DNA of 64,000 nucleotides from Deinococcus peraridilitoris DSM 19664. GTDB lineage: Bacteria > Deinococcota > Deinococci > Deinococcales > Deinococcaceae. The notes under the pieces are model-generated. The model ran no database searches. It was not told where the DNA came from and worked only from the letters and a program-made list of their open reading frames with translations. Positions 27,525 through 38,017 of this stretch are shown here, one piece after another. The position numbers and the translations under genes are program-made. Position 1 is the stretch's first letter. Every line of letters begins with the position of its first letter. The stretch lies in contig NC_019793.1 in NCBI RefSeq assembly GCF_000317835.1, forward strand, positions 2,794,501 to 2,858,500, given 5' to 3'.

Positions 27525-28724
27525 TTACCAGGCGGTGACGTACTTGTACAGCAGCAGGTTGGGGGTGCCGCTGGGGTTGCTCTTGATCTTCGAGGGTGTC
27601 GCGGCGTTGTAGATGTAATTCCACACCGACGCCGAGGAGATATCACCATAACGGTGCTTGACCAGGGCGCCCACGCCCGCCACGTGCGGAGAGGCCATGG
27701 AAGTGCCGCTGATGGTGTTGGTTTCGGTGGTGCCACTGCCGATCCAGGCCGACTTGATGCCCACGCCGGGCGCGTAGATGTCCACGCAGCCACCGAAGTT
27801 CGAGAAGGAGGCTTTGGTGTCTGTTTTGTCCGACGCGGCGACCGTCGTGACAGCCGTGTTGAGCCCGGCACTGGCAGGCGACACGTTGCAGGCGTCCTGG
27901 TTTTCGTTGCCGGCGGCGACGGCGACGTACACCCCGGCGTTCGAAAGGTTCACGACGGCGGTGTTGAGGGTGGAGGATTTACCGCCGCCCAGGCTCATGT
28001 TCGCCACGGCGGGTTTGATGTGGTTGGTGCGCACCCAGTCCACGGCGGCGATGATGCCGGAAGTCGAGCCCGAGCCGGCGCAGTCGAGCACTTTCACACC
28101 GCGCAGCAGGGATTTTTTGGCCACGCCGTAGGTCTTGCCGCCCACCGTGCCCCCCACGTGCGTGCCGTGGCCGTTGCAATCGTTGCCGTTGCCACCGAAA
28201 GCGTCGTAGACGTTCTGAGCGCGGCCCTCGAAATCGGCGTGGCCGGCGTCAAGCCCGGTGTCGATGATGTAGGCGCGCACGCCGTCGCCGGTGTAGGTGT
28301 AGGTGTAGGCGCCGTCGAGCGGCAGGTCGCGCTGGTTGATGCGGTCAAGACCCCAGGGGTCGCCCGCGCCGTCCATGTACTGGGTCGCGTCTGCCTTGTA
28401 GACCTGGTCCTGCTCGATGTACTCCACGTTGGGGTTGCGGCGCAGGGCGTTCAATTGGCCTTCATTGAGCTGTCCTGCGAAACCATTGACGATGCTGTAC
28501 ACGAAGGTCGGCACCACCCCGGCAGCCTGCGCGAGACCGCGCGGCTCGACGCCTTCCTTGAGCACCACGATGTACGAGCCCGGAATGGTCTGGCTGGCGC
28601 TGACGGGCGCTTTCAGCGGCGCGACCATTGGGTCCACGGTGGCGTTGGTGTCCGTGCTGGTACCACCGCAGGCGGCGAGAGAGAGGGCGAGACCGAGGCC
28701 GAGAACGAGTTTGGTGTTTTTCAT
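27525..28724 (-). CDS. lipoprotein subtilisin-like serine protease (S8, proteinase K type)
   Basis: Exported protease of 399 residues: lipobox with C19, an I9-type inhibitor prodomain (about 48-110, [13 protein letters not shown] to VEYIEQDQ), and a mature domain of the proteinase K/aqualysin type. The catalytic triad is D155 (IIDTGLD), H186 (NGHGTHVGG) and S342 ([11 protein letters not shown]), with the oxyanion Asn in AAGNEN (N273). AGGAG upstream supports the start. It probably degrades extracellular protein. The next gene upstream, on the same strand, is a second S8 lipoprotein. Confidence 0.95.
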   Translation of the reverse strand: MKNTKLVLGLGLALSLAACGGTSTDTNATVDPMVAPLKAPVSASQTIPGSYIVVLKEGVEPRGLAQAAGVVPTFVYSIVNGFAGQLNEGQLNALRRNPNVEYIEQDQVYKADATQYMDGAGDPWGLDRINQRDLPLDGAYTYTYTGDGVRAYIIDTGLDAGHADFEGRAQNVYDAFGGNGNDCNGHGTHVGGTVGGKTYGVAKKSLLRGVKVLDCAGSGSTSGIIAAVDWVRTNHIKPAVANMSLGGGKSSTLNTAVVNLSNAGVYVAVAAGNENQDACNVSPASAGLNTAVTTVAASDKTDTKASFSNFGGCVDIYAPGVGIKSAWIGSGTTETNTISGTSMASPHVAGVGALVKHRYGDISSASVWNYIYNAATPSKIKSNPSGTPNLLLYKYVTAW

Positions 28725-28762
28725 GATGTGCTCCTGTGCAGGAAAATTGGCTGGAAGGGACA

Positions 28763-28794
28763 GGCAGCCCGTTCCCGTCTATGAACGGGCTGCC
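28763..28794 (-). terminator. hairpin between the two protease genes
   Basis: A 12-bp stem (28763-28774 with 28783-28794, 8-nt loop) lies 30 nt past the stop of the 460-residue protease. With no T-tract, it may be a terminator or an mRNA end-stabilising structure. Confidence 0.6.
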
Positions 28795-28825
28795 CGGTGA
28801 TGGTGACTCGGAAGATGCCGGTGGC

Positions 28826-30208
<1,383 letters not shown>

Positions 30209-30528
30209 GCACGTCCTCCAAAAACATCTGTTAGGTTCTGGCGAAGTGTAACACGTTGCAATACATCGTATACTATTTATGAAACCTTAACTGATGCGCG
30301 CTATGTCTCGTTTGTGGCATTTTTGTGGTCGGCCAGAGATAATATAAAAATTTACGCGTTTGGAGTACTGGACGAGGGCGGTAGGTGTCCGGTGGTCAGG
30401 GTATGCGACAAAAGCGTGGAGCAGATGTCGCGACAGCAAAATCCCCTCAGGAATTTTCCTGAGGGGATGACCTGCTTGGGCTGTCCGGGGCAGCCTGGCA
30501 TGACGCCTGACGGGCGGACCAGAACGGC
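30209..30528. other. 320-bp intergenic region, promoter side of the proteases
   Basis: AT-rich between 30230 and 30370, where the protease promoter should lie, though I cannot fix a -35/-10 pair. The left-pointing malG terminator is inside (30441-30468). No gene was seen. Confidence 0.5.
30441..30468 (-). terminator. intrinsic terminator after malG
   Basis: A 12-bp stem (30441-30452 with 30457-30468, 4-nt loop) is followed on the minus strand by TTTT. It lies about 60 bp after the malG stop and ends the sugar transport operon. Confidence 0.88.
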
Positions 30529-31923
30529 TTATTCCTTGACGCCACCCGCAACCGTGCCGCCCACGAAGTATTGCTGAAAGCCGTAGAAGAGTGCCACGAT
30601 CGGCAGGGCGCCCAGTGCCGCCGCGGCGGCAAAGATGCCCCACTGGGTCGAGAACTGCCCGGCGGTGAAACTCAGCAGCATCACGCCGACGGTCCACTTT
30701 TCCACGCCCGTGAGCAGTACGTTCGCCAGAATGAATTCGGCGTAGGTGCCAATGAACTGATTCAGGAAGATGAACGCCAGCATCCCGCCGGACAGGGGCA
30801 GCACCACCCGCAACAACGCTTGCCAGCGGGTGGCGCCGTCCACCATCGCGGCTTCTTCGAGCGATTCGGGCAGGCTCTCGACATACCCTTTGAAAATCCA
30901 GGTGTTGAAGGCGATCGCGCCGCCCGAGTAAGCCAGGATCAGGCCGGTGAAGGTGTTGGTGAGTCCCAGGATGACCATCAGCGTATAGACCGCCACCAGG
31001 GCCAGAAAGACCGGGAACATCTGAATGAAAATGAAGAACAGCAGCGTCTGAAAGCGTCCCGGAAAACGCAGCCTTGCCATGGCGTAGCCCGCGGTGGTCG
31101 ACAGCAGAATCGCCAGCACGCCCGTGATGCCCGACACCAGCAGCGTATTGCGCACCGACAGCAAGAAGCGGCTTTCGTTGCCCTGTCCGGTGAACTGCGC
31201 GGGTGTCATGAAGACCACCAGCAGCACCAGTGCGGCAATCAGCAGCCGCATGGCCCAGGCACGGTTGCGTTCGAAGGCCGTACTCGTCGCTGACGCCGCC
31301 TTTCCGCTGACACGACCTATCAGGGCAAACAGCAGCAGCGCGCTCAATGCCGCTCCTCCCAGCCCGGCCAGCAGCAGCTGCCACCAGGGCACAACCACGC
31401 CGTCAAAGAGACGCCTGAAGTTCTCCAGGCTCAGCACACTCAGGTTCGGCAGCAACCCGGTGCGGTACAGGATGTTCGGGTTATCAAAGTCCGGAAACGC
31501 GAACAGGCTGTTGCGTGGGTCAAAAGCGGCCACGAGCACGTACACCAGCGGATACACGGCGACCAGCACCACCAGGATCAGAAACAGGTGGGTCAGCTGG
31601 TCACCCAGCACCGCCACGTAGCTGACCTTGCGCCGGGTGACGCGCTGCCCGATTTTCTGCCCGATCAGGCTGGTCAGCGCCAGCACACCGCTCGCGGCGA
31701 GCAGGAACAGCAAGAAACGCTTCCAGCCGCCTTCCACAAAATAAATGGTGAAGCTCTTGGGCCGGCCGGCCATGTTCTGGGCCAGCAGGTAACCCAGAAC
31801 GACCACCCCAGCGACGCAGGCAACCAGGATCAGCCACGGCAGCGCCCGGCGCAGCAGACCGGGTTCACGGTGAACGTAACCTCCCGGTGGAAGATCGGAG
31901 GCATTCAGAGGCGCGCGCGTCAT
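30529..31923 (-). CDS. malG: sugar ABC transporter permease, MalG type
   Basis: Inner-membrane permease of a CUT1 sugar importer, 464 residues. The ATPase-coupling EAA loop is present ([17 protein letters not shown], about 340). It is longer than typical MalG proteins (about 280-300) because the N-terminal part adds several hydrophobic segments (about 28-130) before the conserved core. The ATG overlaps the stop of malF (ATGA), so translation is coupled. No ABC ATPase gene is nearby. Confidence 0.92.
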   Translation of the reverse strand: MTRAPLNASDLPPGGYVHREPGLLRRALPWLILVACVAGVVVLGYLLAQNMAGRPKSFTIYFVEGGWKRFLLFLLAASGVLALTSLIGQKIGQRVTRRKVSYVAVLGDQLTHLFLILVVLVAVYPLVYVLVAAFDPRNSLFAFPDFDNPNILYRTGLLPNLSVLSLENFRRLFDGVVVPWWQLLLAGLGGAALSALLLFALIGRVSGKAASATSTAFERNRAWAMRLLIAALVLLVVFMTPAQFTGQGNESRFLLSVRNTLLVSGITGVLAILLSTTAGYAMARLRFPGRFQTLLFFIFIQMFPVFLALVAVYTLMVILGLTNTFTGLILAYSGGAIAFNTWIFKGYVESLPESLEEAAMVDGATRWQALLRVVLPLSGGMLAFIFLNQFIGTYAEFILANVLLTGVEKWTVGVMLLSFTAGQFSTQWGIFAAAAALGALPIVALFYGFQQYFVGGTVAGGVKE

Positions 31924-33326
31924 CGTTGGGCCTCCCGGAAGACCCCGGCCGCCCGGAAGTTCACCAGGCTGATGGCCAGCGTGAGAAAGAAGACGATCAG
32001 CGCGATGGCGCTCGCCAGCGCGTAGTTCTGCCCACCGTTCGCCGAGAACGCGGTGTTGTAGCCCCAGGAGAGCAGAATGTCCGTGCTCTGCGCGGTCGCT
32101 TCGCGGCCTTCCTGCGCCGGGCCGCCGCGCGTGAGCAGGTAGATGATGCCGAAGTTGTTGAAGTTAAAGGCGAAACCCGACAGCAGAATGGGGGTAAAGG
32201 CGTTTTTCAGCAGCGGCAGGGTGATGTTCTGAATCTGTTGCCAGCGGCTCGCACCATCGATGCTGGCGGCTTCGTACAGGTCCTCGTTGATGGTGGCCAG
32301 CGCGCTGATGGTGGCGGTCATCATGTAAGGGAAACCCAGCCACAGATTCACCAGCAGAATGCTGATCTTGGCCCACAGCGGATCGCCGAGCCACGGCACG
32401 GCGGCAAGGCCCAGCAGGCCCAGGCTTTTGTTGACGATGCCGAACTGTTGATTGAGCAACGCCACCCACATCTGCACGCTGATCACCGCCGGAATGGCCC
32501 ACGGTAAGAACAGCAGGGTGCGGTAGACGTTTCGTCCCTTGAGACGCTTGTTGTAGAGCAGGATGCCCAGAACCAGACCCGCAACGGCGTTGATGATGAC
32601 GGTACTGAAGGCGAAGATCACGGTCCAGGCAAACACCGGCCACAACGCGCGGGTCGCCCGGCCAAAGATCTCACGGAAATTCGCCAGTCCCACATAGCCA
32701 TAGCGGTTGATGCGGGTGACGTTGACAACCTCGAATCCCTCGGCGACGGGCGCTGCGAGCGTGACCTGACGTCCCGCGACGCCCGCGATGGCGGCCCGTA
32801 CGGCCACCGAGGCTTCCTCGTCGAACAGCACCAGGGTGTCACCGGCGCAGGTGACCGAGCGGCAGCGCAGGTACTCACCGAGGCTGTTGCCTTCGGGCAG
32901 CTCTGACAGCGTCACGGTGCGCCGATCATTGCCGAGCGTGGCTTCGGCCCGGACGGCAGCGTCCGGGTTGCCGCTGTTCTGCCCGGTGTAGTTGGTGAAG
33001 GCGTAATTGACCGTCAGCACCACGGGCAGCACGGTAAAGGCCGACAGAAAGACCAGTGCGGGAAACAGGTAATACCAGTTGGTGATCCAGGGAAGGAGCC
33101 GCGCGACGAGCGGCATGCCCAGCAGCAGGCCCAGGAAGCTGAAGACCAGGATCAGGTAAGGGGGCGCGCCGGGCACGGCCTGGGCGATCAGGCCGGAAAG
33201 CAGCCAGCCGATCAGAACCGCACCGCCCAGCAGCAGAACCAGCACGAGTACCGCCAAAAGCACGCCTCCCGCACCCTCGGGAGGCTGGGTGGAGCGCCTG
33301 GGGGTCGAGCGCATTGTTACGGCCAC
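31920..33326 (-). CDS. malF: sugar ABC transporter permease, MalF type
   Basis: Permease of 468 residues and partner of the MalG-like protein. Extra N-terminal helices (about 20-80) precede a MalF-like periplasmic loop (about 110-215, with Cys residues in [10 protein letters not shown]) and the core with its EAA loop ([16 protein letters not shown], about 350). The P2-like loop and core point to a maltose/oligoglucoside or trehalose importer. A GTG start with AAGGAG upstream is used. It ends by overlapping malG. Confidence 0.92.
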   Translation of the reverse strand: MAVTMRSTPRRSTQPPEGAGGVLLAVLVLVLLLGGAVLIGWLLSGLIAQAVPGAPPYLILVFSFLGLLLGMPLVARLLPWITNWYYLFPALVFLSAFTVLPVVLTVNYAFTNYTGQNSGNPDAAVRAEATLGNDRRTVTLSELPEGNSLGEYLRCRSVTCAGDTLVLFDEEASVAVRAAIAGVAGRQVTLAAPVAEGFEVVNVTRINRYGYVGLANFREIFGRATRALWPVFAWTVIFAFSTVIINAVAGLVLGILLYNKRLKGRNVYRTLLFLPWAIPAVISVQMWVALLNQQFGIVNKSLGLLGLAAVPWLGDPLWAKISILLVNLWLGFPYMMTATISALATINEDLYEAASIDGASRWQQIQNITLPLLKNAFTPILLSGFAFNFNNFGIIYLLTRGGPAQEGREATAQSTDILLSWGYNTAFSANGGQNYALASAIALIVFFLTLAISLVNFRAAGVFREAQR

Positions 33327-33359
33327 AGTGCTGTCTCCTTTTCAGAAAGGGGCAGTGGC

Positions 33360-33396
33360 AGGCAAGCGAATGGGGACACGCCCCATTCGCTTGCCT
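33360..33396 (-). promoter_or_regulatory. malE-malF intercistronic hairpin
   Basis: A perfect 16-bp stem (33360-33375 with 33381-33396, 5-nt loop) sits 10 nt after the malE stop and about 35 nt before the malF start. It has no T-tract and probably protects the 3' end of malE mRNA or partly blocks readthrough, so binding protein outnumbers permease. Confidence 0.75.
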
Positions 33397-33405
33397 CTTG
33401 ACCCG

Positions 33406-34587
33406 TTATTTGATGTTGCTGTTGATTTCCTGCACGGCTTTGTCGTTGATTTCCGTGTAGTTCGGGTTGGCCTTCTGAACGCTCTGCGCGACCGCGTTGC
33501 TCCAGGGACCCCACACGGCGCCCATCTGGGGAACGTTGGGCATTGGGGTGCCGGCGCTGATCGAGCGTCCGAAGCCGCTCACGACCGGGTCACTCTTGAG
33601 CTGGTTGCGGGCAGCCAGGCTGACGGGAATGCGCCCACCAGCCTTGTTGAAGGCGACCTGCGCGTTGGCGGAGCTGATTACCTTGGCGAATGCGGCGGCG
33701 GCGGCCTTGTTCTTGCTGTAGGCGTTGATCATGGTGCCCTGCACGCCCACGAAAGGGCTCCACTTGCCGCTGGCGCCCGGCGGGGTCGGGAAAGCGGCGA
33801 TGCCGTAATCGACGCCGGCTTTCTTGATGTCGCCCATGTCCCAGGGGCCGGTCAGGAACATCGCCAGGCGTCCATCGATAAAGGCGCTGCGAGCGGCGCT
33901 GCCGTCCACGCCTTCGGGCACCAGGTTGTACTTGTAGCGCAGGTCGTTCAGGAACGCAGCGGCCTTGTCGGCGCCTTCGTTGGCGAGGCCGACATCCTTG
34001 ACGTTCATGGTGCCGCCCTGATTCTTGAAGACGTACCCACCGTAGGCGCTGATGACCCCGTAGTTCATGTAGGCGTTGCCCAGATCAGCGAGGAAGCCGA
34101 ACTTGCCGTTGCCGGTGTTCTTCTGCGCGGTGCTGAGGAAGGCGTCCCAGGTGGTGGGCGCGGTGGGCACCAGTTTCTTGTTGTACACCAGCGCGACGGC
34201 CTCGGCGAACATGGGAATGGCGAACAGCTTGCCATTGTAGGTCATGGCGCTGACAGCAGTCTTGTCAAGGTCGGTCTTGCTGGTGACGTAGCGGTCGAGC
34301 GGCTCGATCACGCCTGCCGAGGCCAGCTGCCCGAGGCGGTCCTGAGGCAGCGTGACGATCACGTCTGGCCCCTGGCCTTTGGGCGCACTCTGGATCAACT
34401 TGTCGGGAATCTGATCGAAGGGCACGCTGACGATGTTGATCTTGTCACCGGTCTTCTTGGCGTGCGCTTCTGCTTCGCTTTTCAGCCACGCCAGTTCGGT
34501 CGTGCCGAAGTGGGTCCAGACGGTGAGGGTCGCGGCGCCGGCGTTGCCGAGCAGGGCGAGGGACAGGATGGTGAGGGCTTTTTTCAT
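33406..34587 (-). CDS. malE: sugar ABC transporter substrate-binding protein, MalE type
   Basis: Secreted solute-binding protein of 393 residues with a standard signal peptide (MKKALTILSLALLGNAGAA, no lipobox cysteine) and the class-1 extracellular binding-protein fold (LTVWTHFG, MNYGVISAYGGYVF, FLTGPWDMGD). The last two match the maltose/maltodextrin-type binding proteins. AGGAG places the start at 34587, 17 codons inside the longest frame. Ligand choice (maltose, trehalose or maltodextrin) cannot be read from sequence alone. Confidence 0.92.
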   Translation of the reverse strand: MKKALTILSLALLGNAGAATLTVWTHFGTTELAWLKSEAEAHAKKTGDKINIVSVPFDQIPDKLIQSAPKGQGPDVIVTLPQDRLGQLASAGVIEPLDRYVTSKTDLDKTAVSAMTYNGKLFAIPMFAEAVALVYNKKLVPTAPTTWDAFLSTAQKNTGNGKFGFLADLGNAYMNYGVISAYGGYVFKNQGGTMNVKDVGLANEGADKAAAFLNDLRYKYNLVPEGVDGSAARSAFIDGRLAMFLTGPWDMGDIKKAGVDYGIAAFPTPPGASGKWSPFVGVQGTMINAYSKNKAAAAAFAKVISSANAQVAFNKAGGRIPVSLAARNQLKSDPVVSGFGRSISAGTPMPNVPQMGAVWGPWSNAVAQSVQKANPNYTEINDKAVQEINSNIK

Positions 34588-34606
34588 GAATTCTCCTGGG
34601 CGAGCG

Positions 34607-34622
34607 GTGACCGGGTGGTCAC
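34607..34622. repeat. inverted repeat before malE
   Basis: GTGACC-GGGT-GGTCAC, 6-bp arms, lies 20-35 nt upstream of the malE ATG. It is a candidate protein-binding site or leader hairpin. Confidence 0.5.
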
Positions 34623-34707
34623 TGGTTTCAAGTGGCACCGGGCCTGAGTAAAGGGTGACGCGAGGTGACTTTTCGCGGGCCTCCGAATCGATCAGTGTGC
34701 AGCCAGG

Positions 34708-34788
34708 CTACACACCTGGTTGTGCCGCGGGAGGTGCGCGGGCCACCAGGGCCTGCTGAACGTGCGGTCTGAGCAGTGTCGTTTTCAT
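34708..34788 (-). CDS. small ORF of 26 codons with strong ribosome site
   Basis: An ATG at 34788 is preceded by AAAGGAGG at proper spacing and opens 26 codons ending in TAG. The peptide is Ala/Pro-rich and basic at its N-terminus (MKTTLLRPHVQQALVARA...). It lies between lacI and malE, on the same strand, in a stretch with no other gene. It could be a leader peptide controlling malE or a small protein. The strength of the ribosome site is the main evidence; conservation is untested. Confidence 0.5.
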   Translation of the reverse strand: MKTTLLRPHVQQALVARAPPAAQPGV

Positions 34789-34834
34789 GGGCCATTCCTC
34801 CTTTCGTGGGGTGAGGGGAGACTCCCCAGAATCT

Positions 34835-35848
34835 TCAGTTTCCGGTGCGTCGGCAGAGTGTGGTGCTGAGCGATTCGTGCAGCGCCGGCGGAAACACCCG
34901 GCGCACCATGGTCTTGAGCGTGCCCTGCATGGCCTGAATCAGCACGTCGGCGGCGGTCGTTCCGACGTCCTCCACCGGCTGTGCGACACTGCTGATTTCT
35001 GCTTCGGCCGCGTCGGCGCTGCCGTCAAAGCCCAGCATCAGGTAATCCCGACCCGTGTGCAGACCCGCCACCCTGAGGTGCTGCTGCAAAGAAAGGGCGA
35101 GTTCGTCGCTGAAGGCCAGCACGAAAAAAGGGGACGCTGGCCGCCGGGCGAGCAGTTGCTCGGTCGCTTCGCGCATGGCCTGCGGTTTGATGGACGTGTG
35201 CAGGGTCAGGATGGGCGTGACCCCGTGACGGGCCAGGGCCTGCATGACACCCGCACGACGGTCGACGAAGACCGGTGAGCCCAGATCGCCCGGCGCAAAC
35301 ACGTGATCGACGAGCACGATCGGCAGACCCCGGCTCAGGGCGATTTCGGCTGCCAGCCGTCCGGCGGCGAGGTTGTCGAAGTACACGCTGTGATACGCCG
35401 GATGGTGGGCGTCGACCAGTACGACGGGTTTGCTGAACGGCGGACGTCCTCCGTACAGTTGGTCGGGGTTCTGGGACGCGATCAAGAGGGCGTCGGAGCG
35501 GTATACCAGCGCACCGGGATCCCGAAAGCGGCGGATTCGCTGTGCACCCAGCAACGGAAACATGGCGATGTCGAGGTCTACCTCTGCCAGCCGCACGTAA
35601 ATTGCCGTCATGAGACGCTCATAGAACGGCGTTCCGGTGACGGGCAGCAGCACCGAGACCGCATGCGTCTGGCCCAGTCGAAAGCTGCGTGCGTTCAGGT
35701 CGGGGGTATAACCGAGCGCTTCCACCGCCGCGAGCACGTTCTGGCGAGCGCGTTCAGAAATGTTCGGGTGATTGTTGAGAACCCGCGAAACGGTGCTGGT
35801 GCCCACGCCCGCAGTGCGCGCGACGTCCTGCAAACTGGGCTTGGTCAT
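34835..35848 (-). CDS. LacI-family transcriptional regulator
   Basis: 337 residues: an N-terminal LacI helix-turn-helix (LQDVARTAGVGTSTVSRVLN, about 6-25) with hinge, then a periplasmic-binding-protein-like effector domain with FDGSADAAEAEIS and SSVAQPVEDVG near the C-terminus. It probably represses the surrounding sugar operon and responds to a disaccharide or a metabolite. Two candidate operators with the core TGGNNACGTNNCCA lie in its own promoter region. It is transcribed with the oxidoreductase upstream and the transporter genes downstream. Confidence 0.93.
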   Translation of the reverse strand: MTKPSLQDVARTAGVGTSTVSRVLNNHPNISERARQNVLAAVEALGYTPDLNARSFRLGQTHAVSVLLPVTGTPFYERLMTAIYVRLAEVDLDIAMFPLLGAQRIRRFRDPGALVYRSDALLIASQNPDQLYGGRPPFSKPVVLVDAHHPAYHSVYFDNLAAGRLAAEIALSRGLPIVLVDHVFAPGDLGSPVFVDRRAGVMQALARHGVTPILTLHTSIKPQAMREATEQLLARRPASPFFVLAFSDELALSLQQHLRVAGLHTGRDYLMLGFDGSADAAEAEISSVAQPVEDVGTTAADVLIQAMQGTLKTMVRRVFPPALHESLSTTLCRRTGN

Positions 35849-35933
35849 CGTTTCTCCGTTCTGGTGGGCTTGGGCCGCACAGTCACTCGAAAAGTACGTG
35901 TCCTACTTCGCAGGGCCTCGCAGTGGCCACGTC

Positions 35934-35947
35934 ACCAGCGGTGCGCA
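35934..35947. promoter_or_regulatory. candidate LacI operator 2
   Basis: TGGCCACGTCACCA shows the TGGNNACGTNNCCA symmetry of operator 1, with its centre 112 bp away and inside the lacI leader. Confidence 0.5.
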
Positions 35948-36044
35948 GCTGCCAGAGAAGCGATTCCTGCTCCGGCACGGCAAGTGTTCTGACGCCGCAA
36001 TGGGCAGGCTGCTCCGGAGAACAACGCGGTTCCCGGCAGACCTT

Positions 36045-36060
36045 TTGGTGACGTTACCAA
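36045..36060. promoter_or_regulatory. candidate LacI operator 1
   Basis: TTGGTGACGTTACCAA, symmetric at 14 of 16 positions with the central CG typical of LacI-family sites. It overlaps the -10 box and start region of the lacI promoter, so bound repressor would block it. Confidence 0.7.
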
Positions 36061-36087
36061 TCTAAAATTAACAGGACTAAAAGTCAA
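36059..36087 (-). promoter_or_regulatory. sigma-70 promoter of lacI
   Basis: On the minus strand: TTGACT (36082-36087), a 17-nt spacer, then TAGATT (36059-36064). The start lies about 200 nt before the lacI ATG, giving a long leader. Confidence 0.7.
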
Positions 36088-36144
36088 GAATTTCACTGGG
36101 CATTGCTGGCCATCCCTGGGCTCAGCGCGCCATGCCGGCGATTT

Positions 36145-37185
36145 TCATTGCGGCGTGGTGGCCTGCCAGGACAGCGACGGTGTGGAGAGTGGAATGAAGC
36201 GGCCTGTCCTGGCGCTTTCGTAGGCGCCGAGAATCAGGCGGACGCTTTCCCGGCCGTCCTCTCCGCTGCACACGACCGGCGCACCCTCGGTGATCGAACG
36301 GACGAAGCGGCCGACGCCACGCTGGTGTGCACCCTGGTGCCCGAACTCGTACCAGGTGGTGTCCTGATGCCCAGGACCCGATTCACGGTGCAGAAAGCGA
36401 AGTTTTGGTTCACCCAGGCGGTTGCTGCACTCCAGCGCGCCTTTGGTGCCGTACACCGAAAAGCTCTCTTCCCAGCCGGTCGCGGTCCAGGCATTTTCGA
36501 TGCTGGCGAGGGCGCCGTTTTCGAACTCCAGGGTCACCACGCTGGTGTCTTCCACTTCCACGTCGAACTTGAGCGTTTTCATGCGGGCGGCCACGCTCAC
36601 GACCTCACCCGCGAAGTGCCGGGCGAGGTCCATCATGTGGCAGCCGTTGTCGAGCAGGGTGCCGCCACCGCTGGCCGCCAGGCTGCCAAAGGCGCCGCGG
36701 ACTTCCTCGGCGCCGCCCCAGTCGTGCGCCTGCCGGAGCCGCAGAAACGTCAGGCGTCCGATGCGCCCTTCGTCGATCAGGCGTTTTGCCGTCTCGACGA
36801 AAAGGTTGGAGCGCAGATGGTGCCCGGTCTGCAGCACCAGACCATGGCGGTGAGCCGCCTCGATCATCCGGTCGCAGTCCTCCAGGCTGAGCGACAAGGG
36901 TTTCTCGCACAGCACGTGAATCCCACGCTCCAGGGCCATGAGGGCCACCGGAGCGTGAAAGGCGTTCGGTGTGCAGATGCTGATCGCCTGGACGGACTCG
37001 TGGTCGAGCAGTTCCTCGAAGGTGGCGTAGCCTCGGGCTTGCCACTGCTCCCGACGCAACTGCCGGGTGACTTCACTGAGGTCGGCAAAAGCGACGACGT
37101 TCGCACCGGCCTGACGGTAGCCTTCGAAGTGGGCCTGGGCAATGCCGCCTGCGCCAATGATGGCGACGTTGATGGGCGCTCTCAC
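36145..37185 (-). CDS. Gfo/Idh/MocA oxidoreductase (ThuB-like position)
   Basis: 346-residue NAD-dependent sugar oxidoreductase with [14 protein letters not shown] (about 9-22), the EKP signature (CEKPLS) and the HDWGG substrate-side region. The GTG start overlaps the stop of thuA (GTGA). A ThuA-like gene followed by an oxidoreductase copies the thuA-thuB pair of Sinorhizobium, whose products catabolise trehalose. That makes a 3-keto-glucoside route plausible here, but the exact substrate is inferred from context. Confidence 0.88.
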   Translation of the reverse strand: MRAPINVAIIGAGGIAQAHFEGYRQAGANVVAFADLSEVTRQLRREQWQARGYATFEELLDHESVQAISICTPNAFHAPVALMALERGIHVLCEKPLSLSLEDCDRMIEAAHRHGLVLQTGHHLRSNLFVETAKRLIDEGRIGRLTFLRLRQAHDWGGAEEVRGAFGSLAASGGGTLLDNGCHMMDLARHFAGEVVSVAARMKTLKFDVEVEDTSVVTLEFENGALASIENAWTATGWEESFSVYGTKGALECSNRLGEPKLRFLHRESGPGHQDTTWYEFGHQGAHQRGVGRFVRSITEGAPVVCSGEDGRESVRLILGAYESARTGRFIPLSTPSLSWQATTPQ

Positions 37186-37934
37186 TGGACTTCGCTCTCG
37201 CCTGCGTTCGCGGGCAGACTTTCAAGAGGCTGGCGGTGACCGAACGCCCGCGGTGCACTCGAACGGGGGACCGCCCAGCGGACCGCGTTGGCGATGACCT
37301 GACGGACCCCGTCGTGGTAGTAAGTGGGATACGTCTCGTGGCCAGGACGGAAGTAGAAGATCTTGCCGTGCCCGCGGGTAAAGGTACAGCCGCTGCGAAA
37401 GATCTCGCCTCCCGAGAACCAGCTCACGAAGACCAGTTCATCGGGCGCGGGAATGTCGAAGAATTCTCCGTACATCTCTTCAGAGGAAATCTCCAGGTAT
37501 TCTCCGATGCCCTCGGCAATCGGGTGCGCGGGGTTCACCACCCACAGGCGCTCCCTGTCGTTCGCTTCGCGCCACTTGAGGTCGCAGCTCGTGCCCATCA
37601 AGGCCTTGAAGGGCTTGCTGAAGTGCCCGGAGTGCAGCACGATCAGTCCCATGCCGTTCAGGACGCGCTGCACGACTTTTCGGGCGATGGCGTCACCGAC
37701 CTCGTCGTGGGCCTTGTGACCCCACCACAGCAGCACGTCGGTGGTTTCCAGCACCTCGTCGCTGAGACCATGTTCGGGTTCGTCGAGCGTGGCGGTGCGG
37801 ACCTGCTCGAAGCCGTGTACGCCGAGGCCCTCGGCCAGCGCACGATGCATTCCCTGCGGGTAGATGGCGTGCACGGCGGGGTTTTCGTGTTCATGGCGGT
37901 ATTCGTGCCAGACGGTGATGCGTGGTTGGGACAT
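37182..37934 (-). CDS. thuA: ThuA-family sugar utilisation protein
   Basis: 250-residue cytoplasmic protein of the ThuA (trehalose utilisation, class-I amidotransferase-fold) family: [23 protein letters not shown] and the [21 protein letters not shown] block. AAGGAG precedes the ATG. It is coupled with the downstream oxidoreductase and lies about 80 bp from the amylase gene in the same operon. Reactions of this family are poorly defined; the role in disaccharide breakdown is inferred from the operon. Confidence 0.9.
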   Translation of the reverse strand: MSQPRITVWHEYRHEHENPAVHAIYPQGMHRALAEGLGVHGFEQVRTATLDEPEHGLSDEVLETTDVLLWWGHKAHDEVGDAIARKVVQRVLNGMGLIVLHSGHFSKPFKALMGTSCDLKWREANDRERLWVVNPAHPIAEGIGEYLEISSEEMYGEFFDIPAPDELVFVSWFSGGEIFRSGCTFTRGHGKIFYFRPGHETYPTYYHDGVRQVIANAVRWAVPRSSAPRAFGHRQPLESLPANAGESEVQ

Positions 37935-38017
37935 GAAACGTTCTCCTTGACGAGTGGAAGGGGAGGTGGGCGCGGTTCACTCATCGCGCTGTAGGCCGAC
38001 GAACTTCGGTTACTGCC

